Below are positions 1-8,499 of a stretch of DNA of 64,000 nt, one piece after another. The notes beneath the pieces were generated by a model. That model was given only the letters and a program-made list of their open reading frames with translations, made no database searches and was not told the origin of the DNA. Source of the DNA: Candidatus Mycoplasma mahonii (GTDB lineage: Bacteria > Bacillota_I > Bacilli_A > Mycoplasmatales > Metamycoplasmataceae); the NCBI RefSeq assembly GCF_030550815.1, contig NZ_CP114583.1:235818-299817 (forward strand), written 5' to 3'. The position numbers and the translations under genes were made by a program. How positions within the stretch are numbered: the first letter of the stretch is position 1; every line of letters starts with the position of its first letter.

Positions 1-287
1 TATTACTTGAACCAATTATGGATGTATCCATTGTTGTTCCTCAAGATTACTTTGGAGATGTGATGGGTGATGTATCAAGAAGAAGAGGCCAAGTTAAAGA
101 AAATGAAGTTAGAACTGATGGAGCTCAAGTTATTAAAGCTGATGTTCCTTTGTCTGAAATGTTTGGTTATTCAACCGATCTTAGATCAATGACTTCTGGT
201 CGCGGTACATATCAAATGCAATTTGATCATTACCAAAAGGCGCCCAAATTTGTTACAGAAGAAATTATTAGAAAAATAAGTACTTAA
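1..287 (+). CDS. fusA: Elongation factor G, C-terminal end (partial)
   Basis: The reading frame is open from base 3 and ends at TAA 285-287, so only the last ~94 residues of EF-G are present. EF-G is the ribosomal translocase GTPase. The visible part is domain V: it begins with LLEPIM and carries the domain V signature GDVSRRRG followed by [18 protein letters not shown] residues that contact the ribosome. The GTPase domain lies upstream of the window. A strong hairpin terminator follows the stop directly, so fusA is the last gene of its unit (commonly rpsL-rpsG-fusA; not visible here). Identification is by domain V sequence only and is secure. Confidence 0.96.
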   Translation, partial: LLEPIMDVSIVVPQDYFGDVMGDVSRRRGQVKENEVRTDGAQVIKADVPLSEMFGYSTDLRSMTSGRGTYQMQFDHYQKAPKFVTEEIIRKIST

Positions 288-294
288 TGAAAAT

Positions 295-325
295 AAAAAT
301 CTGGGATTTTAATCCAGATTTTTTT
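295..325 (+). terminator. Intrinsic terminator of fusA
   Basis: A-rich left arm ending in ATCTGG (299-304) pairs with CCAGAT (314-319) across a nine-base loop and runs into TTTTTTT (319-325). It sits eight bases after the fusA stop. Confidence 0.85.
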
Positions 326-339
326 ATATGCTTTTTTAT

Positions 340-870
340 GTAATATTTTTTGTCAAGTGCCATCTGTATCTTGTGGATTGGAAGTTTTAATGTAACTATG
401 ATTCGTTTTCCATTTGTAGATTTTGCTCCATTACAAGAAATATTAATAGTTACTTGTAAGTATCCATCTTTGTTAATGTTGGAATGAGAATATATATAGA
501 TATAACGAGTTTTAGGAACGATCCAGTGATATTTAATGCAACACAATCAGCAATGCTATCAAATGGCGTATTAGCTACAACAAGGGTTTCACTTTCTATT
601 TTGGTGTTGACCTTTTCCTTTGCAATGCCAACAACACCAAATTTTAATCAGAAGTGCTTTGCAGAATCTATAGTTGGAATTGGAATCATATCAATATACA
701 ATTTTGCCTTAAATTTTGCAACCGTTAACTCATCACCAAATATCACATTAATTGTAATGGGTTTTGGTTGGACACTTCGAGGAACCCCTGCTTTATGAAC
801 CTAGATTGTTACTAATAAATCTCCGCTTGTTGTAAGTGTGTCATGCGAATATATATGTAAAATTGGAATT
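340..870 (-). pseudogene. Decayed lipoprotein-type repeat protein
   Basis: On the minus strand two frames join near base 530 to give a continuous sequence, so a frameshift breaks the gene; an in-frame TAG near 805 breaks it again. Two similar units can be seen: one with HIYSHDTLTTSGDLLVTI (around 805-860) and one with IYSHSNINKDGYLQVTINIS (around 430-500). Short repeats of the form DG-L-VTI followed by a basic strand resemble the lipoprotein-associated repeat domain of mycoplasma surface lipoproteins; that family assignment is inference. No signal peptide, start or end can be found. The plus-strand frame over the same bases (484-798) is hydrophobic but is the shadow of this remnant. Confidence 0.5.
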
Positions 871-899
871 TAAATCAGTGAAATTTGAATTAAAAATAT

Positions 900-1640
900 C
901 AAAATCAACATTGGTCTTGGATTTTCTTTATTTAAAGTAATATGATTTGCTTCAACTACCTACCCACTTTATTGGACAAATTTTAATCTTCATGTTTGTT
1001 GAATCCACATCATAATTGTCTTTGCTTTTATGGCATCCGGGAAATTAAAATTAATTAAATACATTACATATGGTGCTTTCATTGGCGTTATTATGGTATT
1101 TTATTTTGGAACTGAAATTTCTACTATTGTTAATACACATCCCAAGACTTGTCAAACATGATCTGAGGCTATCGCTGTTGAAAAACCCAAAGAATACAAA
1201 CACCATTAACATGACCAACTGATTTACCAAAGAGGTTTTATTTTTTATAATGTTGACCTGGATAATTGATGATTATACGATTTTGCATTTGCTCATTTAG
1301 CTATTATGTTTTTACCATTTTTCATTAGAGCAGTTTATAGTCCAAAAGATGTCAAACAAAGAAGTTAAATGAATTATATTTGTATATAACATCGGGGCAG
1401 TTATTATTTGGACAATGAATTACTTAACAAGCATTAGTTCTAATCCTTCATGAAGAATAAACAACTGGTATATTTGCAATAACAAAACTAATTATAACCT
1501 CGATTCTTTAGGTTAATTATCGAGATGACCACAAAATCTATTTTCACTAATTATTGGAGGTTCCATTGTAACTATACTCTTTCATTATATTTGAATCTAT
1601 CTTGATAAATGTCATTTCTTTATCAACAATAAAATCATTA
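900..1640 (+). pseudogene. Decayed YwaF/TP0381-type integral membrane protein
   Basis: With TGA as Trp, frames can be stitched into membrane segments such as NFNLHVCWIHIIIVFAFM (about 980-1035) and KYITYGAFIGVIMVFYFG (about 1050-1110), then WTMNYLTSISSNPSW (about 1420-1465) and DSLG-SRWPQNLFSLIIGG (about 1503-1560). The order 'LHLC', 'NY..', 'LG.WP' is that of the TIGR02206 (YwaF/TP0381) family of small membrane proteins with unknown role. TAA and TAG codons and at least two frame changes (near 1208, 1370 and 1510) make it non-functional. Family assignment is by motif order and is moderate. Confidence 0.45.
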
Positions 1641-1794
1641 ACATTCAGAAATCAAGATCATGGATTGCAAGTAAAAAAGAGTTTTTATATCATAATAAGT
1701 AATATAATTAGATAGTTAAAGTATTTAGCAAGAATGAGACCATTTGTAATAATTACCTGCACAAAAAATATGTGCAATTTAGGAATCATTTCTA

Positions 1795-1897
1795 TATAAT
1801 AATTTAGCATACTTTGCAAGGATGATAATGGATAGGTCCCAGATTAGAGGCTGGGCTCAGGTGGTTTAAACTAGTTTAAACAAACAATTTTAAAGAA
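1795..1897 (+). promoter_or_regulatory. tuf promoter and structured leader
   Basis: TATAAT at 1795-1800 is the likely -10 box, giving a leader of about 105 bases before the tuf start. The leader holds a CCCAG/CTGGG stem (1838-1842 with 1851-1855) and then a perfect palindrome GTTTAAAC-TA-GTTTAAAC (1864-1881) shortly before the ribosome site. Upstream of the -10 is a TGCACA/TGTGCA inverted repeat (1758-1775). The leader is more GC-rich than its surroundings, which suggests an RNA element controlling EF-Tu synthesis, but I do not recognise a known class. Confidence 0.55.
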
Positions 1898-1912
1898 ATG
1901 AAAGGAAATAAT

Positions 1913-3100
1913 ATGATAAAAGAAAATTTTGACAGAAGTAAAGAACATGTCAATGTTGGTACTATTGGTCATGTCGACCACGGTAAGACTACTCTTACCG
2001 CAGCTATTGCAACTGTTCTTTCTAAATCTGGATCATCAGAGGCACAGTCTTATGACTCAATTGATAATGCTCCAGAAGAAAAAGAAAGAGGTATTACAAT
2101 CAATACTTCGCACATTGAATATGAAACAGTAACAAGACATTATGCTCATGTTGACTGTCCAGGACACGCCGATTATGTTAAAAACATGATTACAGGTGCT
2201 GCTCAAATGGATGGAGCAATCTTAGTTGTGGCCGCAACTGATGGGCCAATGCCTCAAACAAGAGAACACATCTTATTATCTAGACAAGTTGGTATTCCTA
2301 AAATGGTTGTTTTCCTTAATAAGGTTGACATGCTAGAGGGTGAAGATGAAATGATCGAATTAGTAGAAATGGAAGTAAGAGACTTACTATCATCATATGA
2401 CTTCGATGGAGATAACACACCAGTTATTAAAGGATCAGCGCTTAAAGCTCTTGAAGGAGATGCTAAATACGAAGCTGGCATTATTGAATTAATGGCAGCT
2501 GTTGATTCTTATATTGAGGTGCCTGTAAAAGACTTTGAAAAACCATTTTTAATGGCCGTTGAAGATGTCTTTACAATCACAGGGCGCGGAACAGTAGCAA
2601 CTGGTAAAGTTGAACGTGGAACAATTAACATTAATGATGCAGTTGAAATTGTTGGTCTTACAAACACAACCAAATCAATCGTAACAGGAATCGAAATGTT
2701 CAGAAAATTACTTGATCAAGCTATTGCTGGCGATAATGCAGGTATCCTATTAAGAGGTGTAAATAGGGAAGATATTCAACGTGGACAAGTTATCGCTAAG
2801 CCAGGATCAATTATTCCTCACACAGAATTTAAAGCTCAAGTTTATGCACTTAAAAAAGAAGAAGGTGGAAGACATACTCCCTTTTTCAAAAACTATAAAC
2901 CACAATTCTACTTCAGAACTACAGATGTTACAGGTGGGCTAGTATTCCCGGATGGAACTGAAATGGTTATGCCAGGAGACAATACAGAGTTAAGTGTTAA
3001 ACTTATTGCTCCAGTTGCTGTTGAAGAAGGAACAAAATTCTCAATTAGAGAAGGCGGAAGAACAATTGGTGCTGGTTCAGTTACTACAATTGTTAAATAA
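1913..3100 (+). CDS. tuf: Elongation factor Tu
   Basis: Delivers aminoacyl-tRNA to the ribosome in a GTP-dependent cycle. The protein has 395 residues, the normal length. GTPase motifs are in order: GHVDHGKT (19-26), RGITI in switch I, DCPGH (around 81) and NKVD (around 136); domain II begins near [18 protein letters not shown], and the C-terminal beta barrels are complete. An upstream in-frame ATG at 1898 would add five residues, but AAAGGA at 1901-1906 is well placed for ATG 1913, so I use that start. No TGA codons occur, typical of a highly expressed conserved gene. It is a single-gene unit between its own promoter and a hairpin terminator. Confidence 0.98.
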   Translation: MIKENFDRSKEHVNVGTIGHVDHGKTTLTAAIATVLSKSGSSEAQSYDSIDNAPEEKERGITINTSHIEYETVTRHYAHVDCPGHADYVKNMITGAAQMDGAILVVAATDGPMPQTREHILLSRQVGIPKMVVFLNKVDMLEGEDEMIELVEMEVRDLLSSYDFDGDNTPVIKGSALKALEGDAKYEAGIIELMAAVDSYIEVPVKDFEKPFLMAVEDVFTITGRGTVATGKVERGTININDAVEIVGLTNTTKSIVTGIEMFRKLLDQAIAGDNAGILLRGVNREDIQRGQVIAKPGSIIPHTEFKAQVYALKKEEGGRHTPFFKNYKPQFYFRTTDVTGGLVFPDGTEMVMPGDNTELSVKLIAPVAVEEGTKFSIREGGRTIGAGSVTTIVK

Positions 3101-3136
3101 TTAAGATTATTTAAATCAAGACAAAAAACATGTTTA

Positions 3137-3163
3137 AATAGGCTCTCATTGGCTTATTTTTTT
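3137..3163 (+). terminator. Intrinsic terminator of tuf
   Basis: AATAGGC (3137-3143) pairs, with one G-T wobble, with GCTTATT (3152-3158) and continues into a run of T. It lies 37 bases after the tuf stop. Confidence 0.75.
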
Positions 3164-3299
3164 AATTTTAAATAATAAAGAAAATAATATAAAGTGTACA
3201 ATTGTGTTACAAATGAAAGTGTTTACACATATGACATTATTCTTTAGTTGCTCCAAATTGTAGTTAGGTGATTTTTGATATACGATATTGACGAAATGT

Positions 3300-3445
3300 A
3301 TGATCAATTAAAGGGGATGGATGCATGTATCTAGAAAGTATATGCAACATTACTTTGATGAATTATCATTTAGACAAAATTACAGAAATGAAAATATATT
3401 TAAGGAGATTATCAAGAGATTATTTTGCCCAAGCAAGTAAAAGTT
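3300..3445 (+). pseudogene. Scrap of an ISXO2/IS1595-like transposase
   Basis: One frame reads KYMQHYFDELSFRQNYRN (from about 3335) then IFKEIIKRLF before running into stops. A tyrosine-rich 'Y.DEF.FR.N.R' followed by 'F..L..R' is the usual C-terminus of ISXO2/IS1595-like DDE transposases. Only about 35 residues are recognisable, there are stops on both sides and no terminal repeats are seen. The rest of 3164-3578 shows nothing recognisable. Confidence 0.35.
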
Positions 3446-3578
3446 TATATAATAACTTTATGAACAAAAAAAGAAAAATTCCCAAAAAGTGATTTAATAG
3501 TGTAGTAGTCAAAAAATTATGATTTTATCAATTTTTTGGGTTCATCTTAAAATAATTACATTCACACTTATTATTAAT

Positions 3579-3609
3579 TTGAAATATGTTATCGACATTT
3601 TGTTATAAT
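3579..3609 (+). promoter_or_regulatory. Promoter of the folate-uptake gene
   Basis: TTGAAA (3579-3584) and TATAAT (3604-3609), spaced 19 bases, place a start of transcription about ten bases before the riboswitch. Confidence 0.55.
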
Positions 3610-3619
3610 AAATTTGTCG

Positions 3620-3718
3620 TTATAAGAGCCGATAGAAAAAGTGTTAAGTGTTTTAGGACGGGAGTATAGCCTAAAAACGAATCGGGTAACCGAGCTGTGA
3701 TCTATTTCATCCACTTGT
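3620..3718 (+). promoter_or_regulatory. Tetrahydrofolate (THF) riboswitch
   Basis: The conserved THF-riboswitch blocks appear in order: GTTAAGTG (3643-3650), GGACGGG (3656-3662) and an AACGAA-type block (3676-3681), CGGGTAACCGAG hairpin (3683-3694), CTGTGA (3695-3700) and TCATCCACT (3706-3715, interrupted by the line of the stem). The closing stems can be formed: ATAAG (3622-3626) with CTTGT (3713-3717), and GATAGA with TCTATT. Known THF riboswitches control folate synthesis and uptake (folE, folT) and usually act on translation; here the aptamer ends about 40 bases before the AAGGAG ribosome site, in line with that. A covariance-model search was not run. Confidence 0.72.
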
Positions 3719-3763
3719 GCAATTAGTGTTTTTTCATATAACGCAATTATTTTAAGGAGTTTT

Positions 3764-4591
3764 ATGAAAAAAATATCTAGTTTTCTTTTTCCCATTAAGA
3801 ATCCCATAACTTTAACTGCTATGGGTGGAATGATGTTGGCTTTAAGATTGTTTATTGGCGTCTTTTCTATTAAGTTAGGACCTACAGTTCTATCGTTTTC
3901 ATGATTATCATTATATTTGGCTGGTTTCATTTTAGGCCCAATCATTGGTTATTTGTTTGGTTGAATTACTGATTCAGTTTCCTATGGGATTCGTGGTGGA
4001 GTTTATATGTGGGAGTATGCCATCCAGGAATCATTTATTGTTTTGATTGGTGGTTTGTGTGCAACTATGTACCACATCTTGAAGCAATATAAATCAAAAT
4101 GAACAATGTTTATTATTTTTGAAGTTGTCTTCACAACCATGATGATTTTTTCTTTTTATATGTTGCTCAAGTATTTTGACTTTTCTCATGTTGCCAAAAA
4201 TGGCGGTGACCAAAAATGAATTGATTCTAAATTAATCAAAATTTTTGGTCTCATACTTGCTGCAACTTTTTATGTTTTGATCAACGGGTTTATCATTTAT
4301 AAAGTGATTAGAAATAACAATGCTAATCTTTTGATCTTTGCTTCACTTGCTGTGATTATTTCATGAATCGTTTTTTCATGAATTATTGGCCCGTGAGCTC
4401 AAGTGCGATATTTGGAAAAATTAACCGGCCATACATCCAAGGGTTATCAAGAATATGGATATAAGTGATATGCATTATCAAGAATATTAAAATCAATGTT
4501 TACAGTTCCCATTGAAATATCAATTACGTATCTACTATGGAAAGCTTATGAGGTTTGAATGAAAACATCAAGAATCAGCAATCATTTTTAA
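3764..4591 (+). CDS. folT: Folate-family ECF transporter substrate-binding protein (FolT-like)
   Basis: Integral membrane substrate-binding subunit of an energy-coupling-factor vitamin transporter; it works with a shared EcfAA'T module encoded elsewhere. The protein has 275 residues once TGA codons are read as Trp, and no shorter stop-bounded frame covers it. After a short basic start (MKKISSFLFPIKNPITLTAM) come about six membrane segments, including the ALRLFIGVFSIKLGP stretch and GFILGPIIGYLFGWITDSV, which matches the FolT/ECF-S pattern of helix 1-3. The C-terminal part carries a charged insert (around 150-170). Start is set by AAGGAG at 3755-3760. The THF riboswitch upstream is the best evidence for folate as the substrate; without it I would only say ECF-S protein. 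Confidence 0.8.
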
Positions 4592-4597
4592 AACAAA

Positions 4598-4618
4598 AAA
4601 GTATTTATTAAATACTTT
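4598..4618. terminator. Bidirectional hairpin between folT and degV
   Basis: AAAGTATTT (4598-4606) and AAATACTTT (4610-4618) are perfect arms with A-run before and T-rich tail after, suited to end transcription from both convergent genes. The arm overlaps the degV stop codon. Confidence 0.65.
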
Positions 4619-5462
4619 ACTTACTAAATTTTGGGAAAACATTAATACAAATAGCTCCTATTCCAGTATGAATTGCGACAACAGAAGATGTTCATGATTT
4701 AATTACGTCTTTAATTCCAGCTTCATGATAAGCATTAACAACGATATCACTTGTTTTTTTAATGCCAGAATGAATCACTTCTCAGTTGTAATTTTCAATT
4801 TTATGATCTATTGATTTGACTATCTTTGTAACTGATGATTTTACTATCTTCCCAAAATTACGTCCCACTTTAGTCACTTTAATTCCATCTAATCCCAAAT
4901 CTAATCTAGGGATTAATTTGCTTTTTTGCATAATAAATTTTTTAGCATTATTTAATCTTCCGCTTCTTATTAAGGCATCAAGATCTTTCGGAATTACATA
5001 GACAAATGTATTATTTGATGTTTCGTTAATAAAATTTATTGCTTCTTCAATACTTGCTCCGTTGTTTACCATTTTAATAGCTTCAAGAGATGTATAAGTA
5101 GTTGAAGAAGAAACTAATTTATTTTCAATCACGGATATTTTTGGAAAATCAGCTGCCGCAGCCATAGCCACGGAAAATGTTGATGAAAGCCCTTTGTTCA
5201 TAGGTAAATAAACTATATTTTCATATTTATTGGATATTTCCTCAAATTTTTCTATAAATAATCCCACAGACGGTAGAGATGTTTTAGCACCTAGATCTTT
5301 TTGAATGTCTTCGAAAGAATCCTTTAATTCAATCTCAATTCCTTCTTTGTATACTTTGTCAAATATAATTGTTGAGTGATTAATGTATTCTAAACCCATT
5401 TTCTCAACTTCTTTTTTTGAAAACCCACAGAATGAGTCAACTAGTATTCCTATTTTTTTCAT
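4617..5462 (-). CDS. DegV family fatty-acid-binding protein (FakB-like)
   Basis: DegV proteins bind a free fatty acid and present it to the kinase FakA for phosphorylation. The protein has 281 residues. It opens with MKKIGILVDSFCGFS, the family's DS(S/F)CG motif, has the TSLPS loop that contacts the fatty-acid carboxyl, and a C-terminal G.G....V.K lobe; the end (after 4782) is reached only by reading two TGA codons as Trp. I start at 5462: TATAAT lies on the minus strand at 5469-5474, exactly six bases before the ATG, so a longer in-frame start at 5504 would be upstream of the promoter. A paralog lies at 27196-28026 and FakA at 60637-62277. Confidence 0.9.
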
Positions 5463-5536
5463 ACTTTTATTATAAACTAATAATCGCAATAAAAAAATTG
5501 GCACTCTTAATTATATTATGCTAAAATATATTAACT

Positions 5537-6433
5537 ATGAATAAAAAAGAATATTACGAAATTCTTGGTGTTTCAAAGGAAGCATCTAAAGATGAAATAA
5601 AAAAAGCTTTTAGAAAAAAAGCGATGCAGTATCATCCTGATAAAAATAAAGATTCCGATGCTGAAGACAAGTTCAAAGAACTTAATGAAGCGAATGAGAT
5701 TTTATCAGATGAAACTAAAAGAAAACAATATGATCAATTTGGTCATGCTGCTTTTCAAAATGGTGGTGGGCAACAAGGTGGAGGTTTTCAGGGCTTTGAA
5801 GGTTTTGGTGGTTTTGATGATGTTTTCAGTCAATTTTTTGGTGGAGGCAGAAGAAGTAATGCACCTCATAAGGGATCCGATGCCCAAGCAAGAATTACAA
5901 TCAGCTTTTTAGATTCATATAATGGAACAAAAATTAACGAGAAATTACATAAATGAGTTGATGGTAAACATGTGGTTAAAGAAGTTGATATCAAAATTCC
6001 GGCCGGAATCACGGACGGAATGTCTGTTATTGTTAGAGGTTATGGAGGACAAGGATCTAACGGTGGTCCTAATGGAGATCTTTATCTAATTGTACATGTA
6101 TCTTCTCATAAAGAATTTATCAGAGAAGGCAATGATATTCATATTTATATGCCTATTTCTTTTTTAGATATTATGAATGAAGCTAAAGTTGTTGTGCCCA
6201 CACCAAATGGACAGGAAACACTTTCTTTAAAACAAGCATATACATCAGGAACTATTTTACGTATTTCTGGTAGTGGGTTCAATGATGTTAATGGTTGGGC
6301 CGCGGGTGATATTAAAGTCCATCTAAAGGTTTACGTACCAAAAATGAATCAAAAGGAACGAGATGCTATTAATAAAGCCGCTCAAAAAGTGAAAGATAAA
6401 ATAAAAACAAAATGATTAAAAGATTTTAAATAA
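5537..6433 (+). CDS. DnaJ-type co-chaperone lacking the zinc finger
   Basis: J-domain protein that stimulates DnaK ATPase. J domain at 1-70 with HPD at 33-35, then a Gly/Phe region (about 74-110), then a two-lobe substrate-binding C-terminal domain with [18 protein letters not shown] core. The four CXXCXGXG zinc-binding repeats of classical DnaJ are absent, and the length (298 residues) fits the CbpA/class B type. TGA at 5954-5956 and at 6413-6415 are read as Trp, and the true stop is TAA 6431-6433. The last seven codons lie inside the 24-bp direct repeat (6412-6435), so the C-terminus may have been remodelled by the insertion event downstream. Confidence 0.88.
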
Positions 6434-6435
6434 AA
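6412..6435 (+). repeat. 24-bp direct repeat, left copy
   Basis: Identical over 24 bases to 12082-12105 in the same orientation. It contains the inverted repeat TTAAAA-GA-TTTTAA. The two copies enclose the TPP-uptake operon, the dus fragment and the IS30 copy. Confidence 0.9.
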
Positions 6436-6461
6436 TGGTTTTAAAAATCTTATAAATAATA

Positions 6462-6556
6462 TATAATTATTTTAATAGACAGGGGCACCATAAATTATTT
6501 ATGGTTGAGAAGTACTCTTACTAGCTGATCAGATTAATATCTGCGTAGCAAGTCTT
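6462..6556 (+). promoter_or_regulatory. Promoter and TPP riboswitch
   Basis: TATAAT at 6462-6467 precedes a thiamine pyrophosphate aptamer. Visible consensus blocks are GGGGCACC (6482-6489), the GGTTGAGA of the pyrimidine-sensor loop (6503-6510), CTGATC (6525-6530), TTAATA-TCTGCGTAG (6534-6548) and a closing AGAC/GTCT stem (6477-6480 with 6552-6555). These are the THI-element landmarks in the right order and spacing. A hairpin covering the ribosome site follows (separate entry). No covariance search was run, but the motif match is extensive. Confidence 0.85.
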
Positions 6557-6562
6557 AAGGGG

Positions 6563-6592
6563 GATCCTTTGCCTATTAGAAAAGGATCTTTT
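6563..6592 (+). terminator. Riboswitch expression platform: terminator that also hides the ribosome site
   Basis: GATCCTTT (6563-6570) pairs with AAAGGATC (6581-6588), followed by TTTT. The right arm contains AAAGGA, the Shine-Dalgarno of the lipoprotein gene at 6596, so this stem could stop transcription, block translation, or both when TPP is bound. Confidence 0.7.
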
Positions 6593-6595
6593 ATT

Positions 6596-7789
6596 ATGAA
6601 AAAAAAATTATTACTACTGAATATACCATTATTTGCAACAGCAACAGCGTTTTTGCCAATAAGTTGTTCTTTAGATAAAGAAGAAGATAAGGATGAGCAT
6701 TTCGAAAATTTAAAGAGTGCTTCATGAGATAAAGAAGTACAAATACAGGTTAAGACTCCGTGAAGTACAGTAGATATAGATACATATTCAGATAATATTG
6801 AAAGAGAATTTAATAGATTGAAAAATAATGATCAATTTTTAAAAAGTAAACCAGATATAAATGTCATAGTTAATAAAGAAACATCTGATGATAAAATATT
6901 AGTTCAAAATGTGGAAGCCAAAAAATTTGATTTTGCAATATCATCAATTTCATCAGTAAATAATGCCAAAAAAAGTTTAATTAGTCCGAAATTACAAACA
7001 CTAACTAATGCATTTAAATTTGATAAAACTTTAACTTATTATAAGGACGGAAATGAAAATGGAGACGAATTAAAAAAAATTGCTGAAGCACAAAATACAC
7101 TTTTTCATGAAACTCTTCATAAAAATTTAGAAAATGATGATTCAAAATGAACTGGCTCAATTTATAGAAAGTTTTATGATTTTTCTACAAAAGTTAATTT
7201 TTATAGAGGGATGATTTGGATTGCAGGAGCAGATGAAGAAGTTAATGCAATTAAAGATGCATGAAGAGATAAAGATTGAGCAGGATTTAAAAGTTTTGGT
7301 ATTTTGCATGGGAACAAAAAATCTGGTGGTAAGTTTATATTGCAAGAGAAATTACTAAAAAAACATTTTGGAAAAAATGCATTTACAACTCTCGCTGAAG
7401 AAATAACGAATTTTCCAAATAATTTTAGAGAGGCTGGATCGAAAACTATGATTGAAACAATTACAGAATATAAAATTGCTTTTGATTATGAAGGATCCTT
7501 TGCTTGAACAAAAAATCAAGACAGAGATAGCAATATTTTAACTTACTATGATGCTCAAAACATGCAGGTTTTGGTGGTTACTGAACCATTAAAATATGAC
7601 ATTGGATACTATCGAAATGACTTTGATTTGTTACAAGCCAATTTATTAACAAAGGCCATTATTAATCTTACTGAAAAATCAACATCAGAAGACATTTATG
7701 GACCAACAATCGGATACAACGGATATGAAAAAATAAATGACATTTATGAAGATGTTGAAAGACCATACAGAGAAGTAACAAGTGCTTAA
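6596..7789 (+). CDS. p37/Cypl-like lipoprotein, thiamine pyrophosphate ABC importer binding protein
   Basis: Substrate-binding lipoprotein of the mycoplasma p37-p29-p69 ABC system. It has 397 residues with a signal peptide and a lipobox LPISC placing the lipid-modified Cys at residue 24. Internal blocks such as KVNFYRGMIWIAG and FGILHGNKKSGGKF (phosphate-binding Ser/Gly loop) are typical of the PhnD-like fold of M. hyorhinis p37 (Cypl), whose crystal structure is known to hold TPP. The TPP riboswitch directly upstream supports the same ligand. Six TGA codons are read as Trp. It overlaps the ATPase gene by eight bases (GTG CTT AA) and heads the operon. Confidence 0.88.
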
Positions 7790-8499
7790 TTTTGAAGATG
7801 TTACAATCAACATTGATAATAAAGTGATTTTAGAAAATATAAATCTTTCATTGAAGGAAAATGAAAAATTCTTTTTAATTGGATCTTCAGGAGCAGGGAA
7901 AACATCGCTATTTAATTCGATAATTGATAGCAAAATAATCAAAAAAGGAAATCTTACTTATAGAAACAATAATGTATTGGGACTTAAAAAAAAAAAAAAA
8001 AGAAATGCTAAAGTCAATTGGATTCATCACTCAAAGAGACTATTTTTTAGAGTGAGAAACAGTTTATTATAATGTTAAAAATTTATATCCTAATTACAAA
8101 AATCATTTTTGTGAGTTTTTTAATATAATTAATGCCAAACAAAAAATAGAAATAAAAACTACTGCAAGAAAGCTTGGTATTGAAAAAATACTATTTAAGA
8201 AAATTTCAGATATATCCGGAGGAGAGAGACAAAGAATTAAAATATTATTGCTTTTACTAAAATCACCATCCTTGATTTTAGCAGATGAACCAACAACTTC
8301 TTTAGACATTAAAATTTCAAAGGATATTATTAAATTGCTTTGTGAAATAAATAACTCCTCACTAATGATAAATATTCATAATTTGGAATTAGTCCCAAGT
8401 GGCGAATACAGAATAATTGCAATTAAAAACAAGAGAATCGTATTTGATGGACCAATGAAGAAATTGTCAAATAAATTAATTAAGGAAATATATGAATAA
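7782..8499 (+). CDS. ABC importer ATPase, interrupted by a poly(A) frameshift
   Basis: ATP-hydrolysing subunit of the TPP-type importer. Walker A GSSGAGKTS (34-42) is in the frame that starts with GTG at 7782. The signature ISGGERQR, Walker B LILADEP and the D-loop TSLD are in another frame, from about 8002 on. The two frames meet at a run of sixteen A (7986-8001); with fifteen A they would join as ...KKKKKEMLKS. So the gene as written encodes a 96-residue stub unless slippage restores the frame. The downstream half is intact to TAA 8497-8499 with no other damage, which argues for recent or tolerated disruption. A sequencing error in the homopolymer is the simplest alternative. Confidence 0.82.
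7986..8001 (+). repeat. 16-A homopolymer inside the ATPase gene
   Basis: Sixteen consecutive A at the exact point where the two ATPase frames meet. A run of this length is prone to replication or transcriptional slippage, so the ATPase could be phase-variable or made from slipped mRNA. Confidence 0.85.

Noticed and set aside
484..798. Plus-strand open frame of 104 codons with hydrophobic composition
   Set aside because: It is the antisense of a better minus-strand remnant with repeat structure, and has no ribosome site.
7782..8072. Separate 96-residue ABC-type protein with its own function
   Set aside because: It contains only the Walker A half; the missing half follows in another frame right after the poly(A) tract.
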